This document shows, one piece after another, positions 1 through 10,229 of a stretch of 64,000 nt of DNA (position 1 is its first letter; each line of letters starts with the position of its first letter). The notes beneath the pieces were generated by a model. It was given only the letters and a program-made list of their open reading frames with translations, was not told where the DNA came from and made no database searches. This DNA comes from Immersiella caudata. Taxonomy: Eukaryota; Ascomycota; Sordariomycetes; Sordariales; Lasiosphaeriaceae. The stretch lies in contig JAULSU010000007.1 of NCBI GenBank assembly GCA_030512335.1, positions 3,224,001-3,288,000 on the forward strand. The letters run 5' to 3'. Position numbers and translations under genes: made by a program.

Positions 1-1
1 A

Positions 2-1231
2 GTAATCCATCGTCCAAAGCTGTCATCCGTCCAGGCGGGGCTCCTGCTTCTTCAGCGGTCAGGAGGGGATTCCTGGGTCCTCACCTCCCAGGTGGTCGCC
101 ATCGGCGAAGAACTAGGACTGCACCTCGATTGTACCACATGGAACATTCCGGAGTGGGAGAAAGGGCTGCGGCGCCGGCTTGCCTGGGCCATCTTCATGC
201 AGGATAAATGGGGCGCACTGATCCATGGCCGGCCGTCGCATGTTGTCGCCTCGAACTGGCAAATGCCGCGAGTCTCGCTTGCTGATTTCCCCGAGTCATC
301 GGCTGATGAAGATGACAAGGAGGGGAGCACTGAAGTTGAAAAGGGACGACTGCTCTTCATACACCTTACCAAGCTTACGCAGATCATGGCCCAGGCGCTT
401 GACCTCCTATACAGTCCTGATCAGACAAGGATACAAGAGGTGGTCGCGACAAGCGGAGTTCAGGGACTGTTAGAGCTTGTAAAGCCGATGGCCGTCAACC
501 TGAAAGAGTGGGCCAACGATATGCCCCAGGACCTGCGAATGGACGATGTCAAGACCCGAAAGCTGTGCTCAAACGGGTACCTACACCTATCATACTTCGT
601 GACGGAGATCATTATCCACCGCCACATCATACGCAGTCTAACGCCGGAAACACCACACCAACTGCGTGAGCTGTGTCGTGGGGCTGGCAAGGCCCGGCTG
701 GAGCGAGCAATCAACTTCGTTGATGCGTTGCGTCCTGAACATCTCCAGGCTTTTTGGTGGTTTGCCTCGCCCAAATCGCTCGCCTTCATCCGCACGTACG
801 GTGGGCTGCTCTGGGCAACAAGCTCAACGGATGCAGAGGCTGAGTTTTATCGACGCAAACTCGAGGATTTCCGTTGGAGCCTGAAGGTTCGAGCCAAAGG
901 AGTGAGCTTCGTGGCTGCCGCGCTGCAGGAGATGGACGAGAGCCTTCAAGACATCGATATGACGCAATCCCCTGTAGGACGCGCAGGCCATGGCATGGGC
1001 TTTCCCCATATGAGTTTGTCGGCAGCCAGCATTTTGGGCAGCGCCAGTGATGCAGAAACGCAGACTCCAGCTCAGGAGATGGCGCTCCATACGATATATC
1101 ACGGCCACCAATTTGACTCTGTTGACGCGTCACCAAGCTTCAACGTTTTGGAGATGGATGCTGCATCTTCGCATGAGTACTTGTCTGATATGGATCAGAA
1201 CTTCTTTTTCTCGGGGTTGGGGCAGTCGTGA
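2..1231 (+). CDS. Fungal zinc-cluster transcription factor, C-terminal part (DAL81/TamA-like), 5' truncated by window edge
   Basis: The frame is open from base 2 with no start codon needed, so the gene begins upstream of the window. About 409 residues are present. The visible part is the middle-homology (fungal_trans) region and the tail. A segment reading EKGLRRRLAWAIFMQDKW followed by GRPSHV, then RMDDVKTRKL and a region containing EHLQAFWWFAS, resembles what I recall of the DAL81/TamA family of nitrogen-catabolism co-activators. The DNA-binding Cys6 cluster must lie outside the window, so it cannot be checked. The tail after about residue 310 is Ser/Ala/Met-rich and probably disordered. 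In this family the protein is nuclear and works with pathway-specific activators; the role here is inferred from similarity only. The gene ends tail-to-tail with the aminopeptidase gene. Confidence 0.9.
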   Translation, partial: VIHRPKLSSVQAGLLLLQRSGGDSWVLTSQVVAIGEELGLHLDCTTWNIPEWEKGLRRRLAWAIFMQDKWGALIHGRPSHVVASNWQMPRVSLADFPESSADEDDKEGSTEVEKGRLLFIHLTKLTQIMAQALDLLYSPDQTRIQEVVATSGVQGLLELVKPMAVNLKEWANDMPQDLRMDDVKTRKLCSNGYLHLSYFVTEIIIHRHIIRSLTPETPHQLRELCRGAGKARLERAINFVDALRPEHLQAFWWFASPKSLAFIRTYGGLLWATSSTDAEAEFYRRKLEDFRWSLKVRAKGVSFVAAALQEMDESLQDIDMTQSPVGRAGHGMGFPHMSLSAASILGSASDAETQTPAQEMALHTIYHGHQFDSVDASPSFNVLEMDAASSHEYLSDMDQNFFFSGLGQS

Positions 1232-1813
1232 CGCGGAGTGGCGCGGTGAGTGTTGTCCGCCGACAGAACGTGAGGGTCCCTGCGATCCGGGACGTCTGAG
1301 GCGCCTCCTTATTTGTGTTTCACGGTGCTCCCAGTTGGCAGTTCCAGCGCGCCCGAGCTATACGCCGTTGAGAAACTGTGAGGCGTTAGCAAACCGCTTG
1401 GGAACTGGGGCGCCCAATGATGTACCATCAACGCACAAAAGGTTAATCCTTCATGGTCCGGAAAAGCGGCGGTTGTTGTGTTAGTCTCCCTATCGGCACC
1501 GCTGTCAAAACTTGGATTGCCAGTGATCCTTTTGGGCTTCCTTCGCCGTCGGCCAATGTCGCCTTCGGCGCCAAACTGAGACAGCCACCAAAGCGCGCCC
1601 GGCGGCGAATTTGACGCGGGCCGCCGGCCTGGGAACGACCCATCCTGGTGGTGCCAAGACTCACAACACACTGCAGCGACATCATCCATCTCAAGGGTAT
1701 CCATCGTTGCCGGATATGGAACCAAAAAGAAATTCGTCATTGCCGTCGTATCACACTCAAGATAATTATGTACAGAGAATTTCCGTTGCCCACCTCCAGC
1801 ATCATGGCCCCGC
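1232..1813. other. Convergent intergenic region
   Basis: This 582-bp stretch lies between the 3' ends of the transcription factor and the aminopeptidase gene. It should hold both 3' UTRs. Open frames here are short or overlap in several directions and look non-coding. I see no repeat or RNA gene. Confidence 0.6.
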
Positions 1814-3080
1814 TCACACGAATGAAGCCTCAATCAGGAAAGCCACGGTGAACTTGGAGTGCCTGAGGATGGCAGGCCACTGGATGGTGGAGAGCGCCTA
1901 CGTGCTGTCAGTCTTATCCACAGTTTCGCTTTTGGAACGGAGAGACTCACATCATTAGAGGTGTGGATGTACGGCGACGAAGTCCCGATCGGCTCGTCGG
2001 CAATGTACGCGGCAGCTGCAGCTCGTTAGCAACCATGGTCCCACCTCACTGCCACGGTGACGATCGGTTATGACTTACGGAATCCGTTGGACCGCGCGCT
2101 GCCGTGATCACTGCAGGCATACCCGCACGAGGAGCTGCTCGTCGTGCCGGTATACGCCGTCGCGACGACCCGAGCATAGGCCGTTAGCGATGAGTCGACG
2201 TAGTCAGTGTACACAGTGATCCTGCCGCCGGGCGAGTAGCCCGTCATATCCTGGTTCACGAAAGCCAAGACGTTCTTGCCGGTCGACTTGTAGTTGGAGA
2301 AGACGCCCGCCGAGCCGAGAAGACCGCCCTCCTCACCGCCGTAGAAGTGGAACTCGAGGGTGTTCTTGGGGGCGTACCTGGCGTTGGCGAGCACACGGAG
2401 GGCCTCGAGGATGCAAACGACACCGGAGCCGTTGTCGTCGGCGCCCGGGGCGCGGGCAGTGGCCGAGCCGCCGGTGGAGTCGTAGTGGGCGCCGACGATG
2501 ACGAGATCGGACGTGGTGCCGGGGATCTTGACGATGATGGAGGGCTGGTTGAAGGAGTGGGTGAAGCGGGAGACGGTGATGGCCGGGTTGGCAGCGGCAA
2601 CCTGGCTAACGGTGTTGAAGAGCCAGGTACTGGCGGCGGTGCCGTTCACGCCCCGGTAGTAGCGGTTGTGGAAGTTGGTCAGGGTGGTGAGCCAAGACTG
2701 GGGCTGGGTGTTGGAGACCTGGTTGATGAGGGGGTTGGCGGTGGACTGCTTGGTGGCGCTGGTAGGATAGGTGACGGCCCGCGCAGCAAGGGAGACCTCC
2801 TCAGAGTCAGGAGTGGACAGGATGGCGAGCACCGCGGGGTCCTGCGGCGAATTAGCACCAAAGATTGTCTGGGGACGAGCAGGTGGCTTACGGTGATGTC
2901 AGTGATGTCGACAAAGTGCTTGTGCTCAAAGGCCATCACGAGCTTCTCCTCTTCGGTGACCCAGATGCCAAGATCCTCAGGGGAGGTCTTGATCAGGCGG
3001 AGGCCCGTCGTGTCGACGTCGACAGCGGCGGCTAGCGAAGCCGAGCTGGCCGCCAGAGCGAGGATTGTCGGGAGCTGCAT
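1814..3080 (-). CDS. LAP1: Secreted M28 zinc aminopeptidase, LAP1-type, four exons
   Basis: Exons on the minus strand are 3080-2892, 2841-2079, 2015-1951 and 1897-1814, giving 366 residues. Donors are GTAAGC, GTAAGT and GTGAGT; acceptors end in CAG, CAG and TAG, and the frame is kept at every junction. Residues 1-19 form a signal peptide (MQLPTILALAAS onward). The M28 metal and catalytic residues are all visible: GAHYDS (H182, D184), PGADDNGSG (D198/D199), YGGEEGG (E233/E234), VNQD (D261) and IHTSND (H335). A Cys pair in SCGYACSD fits the disulfide seen in fungal leucine aminopeptidase 1. The product should be an extracellular enzyme removing N-terminal residues, with two zinc ions. The family is usually 370-390 residues, so this one is slightly short but complete. 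An antisense frame over exon 2 is a GC-driven shadow. Confidence 0.94.
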
Positions 3081-4229
3081 GTCGCCCGAGTCTGGGTCCT
3101 GTCTTGTCCAAGAAGCGAAGGATGGGCCGTGATTCGCAAACCACAAAGGAATGCTTGGGCTTCATTAATTAATACTCTTCTCTTCATATGGCGCCACCGC
3201 CATGGCGTCGGCTTGGATCGAGCTTGGTAGGTAGTAGGCTCATTCCAACAAGGGCAGGTAGCCGTCCTCGACGATACCCCCGCCCCAGCTAAGCTCTTCT
3301 CATGTGCTTCTAGACGCCATGTTGCTCGGCCGTCTGAGCCCAGAACCAATGGCCCGACGTGTCAACAGCAACCGAACCCCTCTGTAAAATACCCCGAAAG
3401 CAACAAAGTCGCGGCCAGAGCACGGGATGTTGCAAGCGAGCCCGTGGAGCGTGCCCGATCAAGAAGCTTGGGGGACGTGTGTGGTGGGTGAGATCTACCT
3501 GGATCAGGCAGGTACCGGGTTCCCTCCAGGGCTTATCGCCGGACGCAGGCACGCGATGGAACCCACATGGACGGACGTGCGCACTTATGCGGCGGCCCGT
3601 TGCGACCCTTTGATCTCATCGGCTGCCGCAAATGGACTGGTATGAGCGCGAGGCCCGGCAGTCGCCCCCCACATTCGGTAGTGGGTGGATAACTTTGATC
3701 ATGGGGGAATTTTCTCAGGGGGCGCGGCGATGCGGTATTGGATGCCGTGGAAGTGCGCTGCCGAGGCAGATTACTGGCTGCGGGGTGTGTGCTGTGCCGC
3801 CAACTATCGTTTGAGCAAGTGCGCGGACGGTACCCCACGGGATTAGCCAATCTCCCAGAGTGCCAATCGATATATCTTGTAATGGTGATATCTTTGTAGT
3901 GGCCGGTCTCGATCGTCTTATCGATCTGAGGGAGGTATCAGCTCATCGACGATTCTTATTTGTAAAGGGCACATGCAAGTTGAGATTCCAACACTTACCC
4001 CTGGCTGCGGTACTCTTTCGAAACACTAGCTAGAGCTTATCCAATGAGCAGACATCGTGGGCTGCAGGTGTTGCGATGCAACATCACGTGGACCAGGAGC
4101 TGTCCAAGCAAACGAGACAGGCACAACCTCCTCTTCCGGAAGCCAAGAGAGCCGCACATTGTCATCCTTCAGCCTTATGGGCTTACCGTCACAATCGTAT
4201 ACCCTACCCTTGAGTACTGCGTTGCCGAG
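3081..4229. other. Divergent promoter region between aminopeptidase and HET gene
   Basis: These 1149 bp separate two gene starts that point away from each other. An A/T-rich block (attaattaata, 3164-3174) lies about 85-95 bp upstream of the aminopeptidase start. Nothing else is recognisable, and the short frames here show no family signature. Confidence 0.5.
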
Positions 4230-6278
4230 ATGCGCCTGATCAACACGGCGACGCTGACGTTGGAGACGTTCACATCATCGACCCCGCCCTATGCCATCCT
4301 CTCGCATACTTGGCAGGACGATGAGGTCTCCATGGCCGACATGTCGGCCATCCACCAAAGCGATAATGTTAAATTTGCCAAGATAAGAGGAATGTGTGCC
4401 GAAGCGAGCCGGATAGGTCTCGGATACGCTTGGGTTGATACCTGCTGCATCGATAAGTCGAGCAGTGCCGAGCTCAGCGAGGCCATCAACTCCATGTTTG
4501 AGTGGTACAGAGCCGCCGACATCTGTTTTTGTCTCTTGTCTGATTTTCAGCCCGGCGCCTCTTTGGATCAAGACCTCGAAAAATGTCGTTGGTTCACTAG
4601 GGGGTGGACCCTACAGGAACTCATCGCTCCGGATATCCTGGTCTTCTTCGATAGCTCATGGACTGCTCGTGGCAGTATACGCGTCCGGAAATCGCACGCT
4701 GATTGGCCGTCGCAGTATTGCGAAGACGCATACGAGACGGATCTGTCGGGACAGATCTCGGACATCACAGGGATCCCCCTAAGCGTTCTCAGTGCTGTGA
4801 GCACCCTGCAGTCAACGCCGGCGGTCGAAATCATGTCCTGGGCGTCCATGAGAATCACAACAAGGATTGAGGACCACGCATATTCTCTGCTCGGCCTTTT
4901 GGATGTCAACTTGCCGCTGTTGTACGGAGAGCGGTCAAAGGCGTTCACACGTCTCCAGGAGGAAGTGCTCAGGAGGCGAGGCGATCTGAGTCTGTTGGCA
5001 TGGGCTCCCCCCGTCGATTCGGAATCAGCAAATGCATATTTCGGCATTCTGGCGCCTTCGCCCAAGGAGTTCGCGTGGTGTCGGGGCCACCAAGTCTCTC
5101 AGCCAGCTCGCCACAATACCGAAGTGAGCGTCACGCATCGGGGGCTCCGTCTCTCCAGCAAACTGATCCTGAGCGAAGTCAGTCCAAACTCGTTTCTGTA
5201 TTTCTTTGACCTCGATATGACGGTCCGCGCTCACAAGGTTATCGCTCGCATGTCGTTTGACGAGATTCATGACAATCTCTTTGGGCGGAGAAAGAGCTTT
5301 GGCATCCTGCCCAAGGTGCCGACGAGACAGCTCATCGGCATTCATCTTCGCAAGTATGGCCCCTCCGTCTTCTACCGAGACGGCCATGGGTCGTCGTCTC
5401 TCACGATTGAGAGCTCTGCGACCAGAGAGCTGCCGAGGGCCACCAAGACAACCTTTTACATCTCCTCTGCGTCCACAATCAACGAAGTTGCCCGAGATCA
5501 TCCCTTCGCCGATCGTATCCTGCAGTCGGCGCACTTTCTGGACCATTCGACGGGACATCATATCAGCAGAGACATGGCCCGTCATCTCCACGAGAGCTGC
5601 CGACGCTCCGGCTTCCGTGTCCCAGGGGACCCTCGAAAGGTGATCCTTGACCACGTTGTCCATGGTGATCTGTGGGACTGGGCCGAAGAGAGCTTCATTC
5701 CGTCCGTGAGCGACAACCCGGGTTGGGACGCGGTTGTCTTCTATCCGGCCGTCAGTACCGGCCATGTCTCGACAGACGGAATAGTCCTTCTCGTATACAG
5801 CTTCAGCGATCTCGAGCAATTCCCGCCTCGGGTCTTGCTGCTTGACAAATCCGACGGGGAGGTCTCCAGGTTGTTGAACAATGCGGCGAAAATCAAAATG
5901 AACGACCTGATGCGCGACTTTCCCGGGATTCGGAACAAAATTTACAACGCTTCAGGAGTCAGAGTCCGGTATCTCACCAAGTTGGAGCGACATCAGGACC
6001 CACCTGAGGGATCGCAAAACTGGCATACGTGGGATGCCGACTGGCAGAGATCGGGGCCCGACGTGTTCGTCAGCAGGTTCTTGAAGTTGGCGACGAAGAA
6101 TTGGGATATTGAGGCAGAGATACACAGGATGCAAGCGGCTGAAATGGAACCTCCACCGCCGTGGAAGCACGTTCCGGGACCAAGGGCATGCTTGCGGTTT
6201 TCGAAAGTTGTGAGGCGGGAGGTCAGGGTTCCGCCACCTGCGGAGCAGCCGTCCAATACTGAGGTCAACCAGGCTTGA
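4230..6278 (+). CDS. HET-domain (heterokaryon incompatibility) protein
   Basis: This is a single-exon gene of 682 residues. I chose the internal ATG at 4230 because family members start MRLxNT...LE, and MRLINTATLTLETF begins exactly there; an in-frame ATG at 4044 would add 62 atypical residues. The HET domain covers about residues 20-140: YAILSHTWQDDEVS, then GYAWVDTCCIDKSSSAELSE with a following EWYRAADICF, then RWFTRGWTLQELIAP. The C-terminal 500 residues have no NACHT, ankyrin or WD repeats that I can recognise. The family triggers vegetative incompatibility or related cell-death responses in filamentous ascomycetes; the trigger or partner for this one is not visible. It is divergent from the aminopeptidase gene. 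Confidence 0.93.
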   Translation: MRLINTATLTLETFTSSTPPYAILSHTWQDDEVSMADMSAIHQSDNVKFAKIRGMCAEASRIGLGYAWVDTCCIDKSSSAELSEAINSMFEWYRAADICFCLLSDFQPGASLDQDLEKCRWFTRGWTLQELIAPDILVFFDSSWTARGSIRVRKSHADWPSQYCEDAYETDLSGQISDITGIPLSVLSAVSTLQSTPAVEIMSWASMRITTRIEDHAYSLLGLLDVNLPLLYGERSKAFTRLQEEVLRRRGDLSLLAWAPPVDSESANAYFGILAPSPKEFAWCRGHQVSQPARHNTEVSVTHRGLRLSSKLILSEVSPNSFLYFFDLDMTVRAHKVIARMSFDEIHDNLFGRRKSFGILPKVPTRQLIGIHLRKYGPSVFYRDGHGSSSLTIESSATRELPRATKTTFYISSASTINEVARDHPFADRILQSAHFLDHSTGHHISRDMARHLHESCRRSGFRVPGDPRKVILDHVVHGDLWDWAEESFIPSVSDNPGWDAVVFYPAVSTGHVSTDGIVLLVYSFSDLEQFPPRVLLLDKSDGEVSRLLNNAAKIKMNDLMRDFPGIRNKIYNASGVRVRYLTKLERHQDPPEGSQNWHTWDADWQRSGPDVFVSRFLKLATKNWDIEAEIHRMQAAEMEPPPPWKHVPGPRACLRFSKVVRREVRVPPPAEQPSNTEVNQA

Positions 6279-6847
6279 GGAGGAGTGGTTGCAAGGCAAA
6301 AAATTTACAATATTTTGGAGAAATGCGTGAAGAATCGGAGGCCAGGAGGGAGTTCTCTGTTTTGCCTAAAGATCTTGGTTTTAGCGAAGAGGGCAGGTAC
6401 GCGACACTCGTTACTACCATCTGACCGCGGCCGGACCAGCCCCAGTGCGCAGCAAGTTCCAACGAGCGAGATCAGAAGCGGTCTTGATGAACAGGAGTCT
6501 CCGCAATGGCGCATTCGATTAAAGTCATGGGACTTCGCGTTCATGGTGTCGCGTCTACCTGGCGCCGCGACAAGGGACCTCTCCGGCAAGGGCTCAATCG
6601 GCAACGTCATCCGTCGATGCCCCTCACAGTGCTCGAAAGCTCGGCTTTCATTATCTTTCACCCATTCTTTCAATGATCGCCAGGTGGCAAGCTCGGAATC
6701 CCGGCGGGCTAGCTCTGGGCTGAAATCCTTCGGAGAGAAGACGCCGTGCCAGTTGGCTGGGACTGTGAAATGACGTGGCACCAGTAAGCTGGGTACAGGG
6801 GAAGGTGAGGAGTCACGAGGCATTGCTTTTTCTCCCCACTCAACTCG
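6279..6847. other. Intergenic region, no supported gene
   Basis: This is the 569 bp between the HET gene and the next spliced gene on the same strand. A minus-strand open frame runs through it (6305-6928) but has no recognisable motif and overlaps the next gene antisense, so I do not call it. Confidence 0.5.
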
Positions 6848-8065
6848 ATGTCCGGGCAGACTCTGACGTCGCAGCCAGAGACTGGGCGGCGAACGGAGGG
6901 AAGCGCAAGGATTTCCTTTCGATGGCATCGACCATGGCTTCTTTCAGGAGCATTGGGCTCCCTGCACGACAGAGACTCCTTCGGGAACGACGCAGACAAG
7001 CGACACTCTACGCATTGGAGCTTGAGCCCCAACCTGGGCCGAATCCGGTCGTACTTTCGCGTCACGCATAGCGCAAGCAACGCTCAATTACAAGACAGCC
7101 CACACTGCGGGACACAGCGGACGAGCCCTCGTGACAACCCGAAGTTTGCCTCCCAAAGAGCCGAAGTCGAAGACAACCAGTTAGATATCTCAACCCTGCC
7201 ACGAGAGGAGCACCGCCCTTCGACAGAGACGCTCGACGCTAGCGGCCCCTCAGAGGACAGACATGAGCAACTTGAGCCGATAGAACATGCTGCTGCTTTT
7301 AGGCGGCTATTCAGGCGCACACTGTCTAATATTGACAAAGAATACACGGCCGTGGTGGAACGGTATGGAGAGTACGGCTTCGTGAGCGCCCCCCATTTGT
7401 TGTCGCGTCCTCGGTCTCGGCTTCTCAGGTTGTTGGCTAATTAATATGAGCAGAAAGCTGAAGAGATCACTGCCACAATGCGAACGCATATACCCACCGT
7501 TAAAACTCTGCTCGAATACTCTCCCCGAATGGCCTTCGACTTGGTCATGGACATTGGCGAGCACTGCTATGGGGACCTTTGCTTCGAGGAGCTATGGTCT
7601 GACCATCGCGTCTCGGGAGCTGCCATCCACGACTATTGCCTTGATAGGCCAAGAGATGAAACCGAGAGCCTGTTTGAGGAGCCAGACCACCTAATGGTCA
7701 ACATTGTCGATGCTAGGGCAGATGCCGAACCGCCGTCCTCTAAGCCGTTTCGACTCTGTCCGTCCAGAGGTCCTGCTGCGACCGTCCGGGAAGAACTCGA
7801 GGTGTCCAATCAAATCAATAAGAAGAGATACCTTGAGCTTCACCGAATGCGACGGCATGACTTTCTCGAGATGGTCCAGGTTCGGAGGAGACGGCGTCAA
7901 AATCGCTGGATCGCGGACTGGGTCGGCAATGCCCTCAACGATCTCGTCGAGACCGGATCACGGATAGAGCAGCGTCACGAGAAACTGGGCAAGCTGTACT
8001 TTTCGCAAACCATTGCGAAGCTGTGTCACCTCAAAGAACTCGATCTCAGAGACCTTTATCGATGA
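6848..8065 (+). CDS. Hypothetical protein, two exons
   Basis: Two open segments join cleanly across a 72-nt intron (7382-7453, donor GTGAGC, branch-like GGCTAAT, acceptor GCAG). Exons are 6848-7381 and 7454-8065, about 381 residues. Around the junction the reading is ERYGEYGF followed by KAEEITATMRTH, which looks continuous. The first 120 residues are Ser/Arg-rich and probably disordered. The second half is helical and charged, with a basic run (QVRRRRRQNRW) followed by an amphipathic stretch and a C-terminal LKELDLRDLYR. I recognise no domain. The start is uncertain: there is no other in-frame ATG before 7478, and an upstream exon or a start in another frame near 6920 is possible. Function unknown. 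Confidence 0.5.
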
Positions 8066-8521
8066 GTGCGCCAGTCTCCAGCTTGCTGCGAGTCGGGGGC
8101 TGATGTCGACATCAATGCAGGCGAAACTTCATTGACACCCGTCGGCCCTCGAAGCTGCGAGGGGACTGTCGTCGGTATTTGACCTGCAAGTGCGGCGTCA
8201 TCTGGAATCCATCACCTCGTGTGGGGAGAAGCGACACCCAACTGCACGAAGTCTGCCCAGCTGCTGTGTCTCCGGCATCTTCGTCGGCGACTGAGATACT
8301 GGTGATTGACAGGTTGACGGGGTGAGCAGGCCGACATCCACCTTCAGCCTTTGGGGCCAGACTTGTCGCAGCATGAACTCACCCCAAAGCAAGCGCAACG
8401 GGTTGGATGGATCTGCTGACTCATCCCAGCACAGCCAGTGGAGTCGTTTTTTTTCATGCCCAATTGCCCCGTTTTCGCACAACCTCGCAGGCGACATTCG
8501 GTATACAAACACAACTGCACC
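8066..8521. other. Intergenic / promoter of SET-domain gene
   Basis: This 456-bp gap lies between two same-strand genes. It contains a run of eight T (gtttttttt) near 8447-8454, about 70 bp before the SET gene start, which resembles a poly(dA:dT) promoter element. I see no gene. Confidence 0.4.
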
Positions 8522-9889
8522 ATGAAAGAATCGGATCAAACCCGCTTTGACAAGCTGGTGAACTGGGCCCAGAGTCATGGCGCGCGACTGCACCCCTCGC
8601 TCGAAGTGTACCATGACGATGTCACCAAATTCTCGTTGCGAGTCAAGGAATCAGCAACTTCCCTCGACACGGGCTTCATCGCCGTCACGTGCCCGCTTTC
8701 CATCACCCTTTCATATCTCAATGTCCTGATTGACGGGCCCTTCGTTTCATCCTCGTCTGCCTCAGAGACGCCCACCTTCCCCGTCCGATTCATGGCCTCG
8801 CTTCCCCCACACGTCATCGGCCGTTTCTTCTTGATTCACGAGTATCTGAAGGGGAGCAATTCCTTCTGGCATCCGTATATCGCCACGCTTCCTCGGCCTG
8901 AGCAGCTTGGATCATGGGCTCTCCCTGCGTTTTGGCCTAAAGAGGACGTCGACTTTCTGGAGGCTACGAACGCCGCAGTCGCCGTCGAGGAAATCAAATC
9001 CAACGTCAAGAGAGAGTTCAAGCAGGCAAGAAAAGTCCTAAAAGAAGAGGGGTTTCCAGACTGGCAAGACTACAGCCGTGTTTTGTACAACTGGGCCTTT
9101 TGCATCTTCACGAGCAGAAGCTTCCGACCTTCACTCATCACCTCGCCATCCTCGAGAGAGCAGATCTCAGAGACTCTGCCCGAGAGGTGCGTGGTCGATG
9201 ACTTCTCCGTCCTGCAGCCTCTCTTTGATATTCCCAATCATTCCATTACGGCCAAGTACTCCTGGGACCTCACTTCCGATCCAACCAGCTGTCAACTCAT
9301 TTGTCAGGATGCCTACCAACCTGGCGATCAGGTGTACAACAACTACGGCATGAAGACGAACAGCGAGCTCCTTCTCGGGTATGGCTTCCTCCTGCCTGAG
9401 ACAGAGCAGCTCCACAACGACTACGTCCATGTCAGAAAGAGGCAAGAGGATTCCAGCACCGACAAGCCCAAGGACTTCTTGATCTCTTTGCGGCCCTTCG
9501 ACCACCCGGGCTCGCTAGCTGGCAGAGCCAGACCTGGTGGCCTCAGCTCTCGGCTGCAATCGCTTCGCCAGTTCTCCCATTTCGAGCCTGCATTGGTCGA
9601 TGATCTTGCCTCTTCGCTATCGACAGCAGAAGAGGAGCAAGCAATCGACCAGCCGAGCTCGGATGGGGACATCTTCCCCAGAAACCCCTTGCTTGAGGGG
9701 CTTGTCGGACGCATAAAGGCTGCCCTGACTGCAAAACTGCAAAGCGACCTCCAGAAACTCAAGGAAGTTGACATCGCAGAGAGCGAGGATGGCATTTTCG
9801 CTGTCAATCACAATCAACAACTCGCACTGGAATACCGAGGACAATGTGGAAAGGTGATTTCCGCCGCATTGGAGGCGTTAGGCAATTGA
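8522..9889 (+). CDS. SET-domain protein methyltransferase (RKM/SETD3-like class)
   Basis: This is a single-exon gene of 455 residues starting at MKESDQTRF; the frame is open further upstream only from a GTG. The layout matches the Rubisco-LSMT/SETD3/RKM class, in which a split SET domain is followed by a helical substrate-binding domain. The diagnostic C-terminal SET motifs are present: LFDIPNHS at about residue 233 (the Asn-His of the N-H-S motif) and YNNYGMKTNSELLLGYGF at about 270-290 (the tyrosine and Asn/Glu cofactor and catalytic motif). An insert rich in Lys/Glu (about 155-185) separates SET-N and SET-C. Family enzymes methylate lysine, or histidine in actin, on ribosomal or cytoskeletal proteins; the target here cannot be told from sequence. 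It is followed 340 bp downstream by another methyltransferase of an unrelated fold. Confidence 0.92.
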   Translation: MKESDQTRFDKLVNWAQSHGARLHPSLEVYHDDVTKFSLRVKESATSLDTGFIAVTCPLSITLSYLNVLIDGPFVSSSSASETPTFPVRFMASLPPHVIGRFFLIHEYLKGSNSFWHPYIATLPRPEQLGSWALPAFWPKEDVDFLEATNAAVAVEEIKSNVKREFKQARKVLKEEGFPDWQDYSRVLYNWAFCIFTSRSFRPSLITSPSSREQISETLPERCVVDDFSVLQPLFDIPNHSITAKYSWDLTSDPTSCQLICQDAYQPGDQVYNNYGMKTNSELLLGYGFLLPETEQLHNDYVHVRKRQEDSSTDKPKDFLISLRPFDHPGSLAGRARPGGLSSRLQSLRQFSHFEPALVDDLASSLSTAEEEQAIDQPSSDGDIFPRNPLLEGLVGRIKAALTAKLQSDLQKLKEVDIAESEDGIFAVNHNQQLALEYRGQCGKVISAALEALGN

Positions 9890-10229
9890 GCTCTTTGTCA
9901 ACGGCCCCCAAGCCACGCGTTTGCTGCTTACCCCATTTCTCGCCAAGACTTTAGAGTGAGACATCACAAAACATTTGCGCCTCATATTGCTTCTTGTCTC
10001 AGCCAGTCACTGGACTATTCCGACTCGTCAATCGCTGAGTCCTGTTTGTAGCCAGACACAGCACCGCCGCCAGCCTTCATGTAGGCCCTTGCAAGTGACT
10101 GAGGGGCTGTTGCTATATATTGCTAGTGCACACCTCATCGGCACTCTCCCAAGAGCTCCCCTCACCTCTCCCCTGAACGCCACTCCGGCCCCCAGTCTCT
10201 CCGTCTTACTCCCAGCTCTCCGCATCACC
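9890..10229. promoter_or_regulatory. Promoter region with TATA-like element
   Basis: This 340-bp gap precedes the SAM methyltransferase. It includes ctatatat (10113-10120), a TATA-like element about 110 bp before the ATG. The frame of the next gene stays open upstream, but that sequence has no domain and precedes the good start. Confidence 0.45.

Noticed and set aside
2347..3132. Plus-strand 261-codon frame rich in Gly, Val and Asp
   Set aside because: It is the antisense shadow of the aminopeptidase exons, caused by third-position GC bias.
6305..6928. Minus-strand open frame of 207 codons after the HET gene
   Set aside because: No motif; overlaps the start of the spliced hypothetical gene antisense; composition is erratic. 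Not enough to call a gene.
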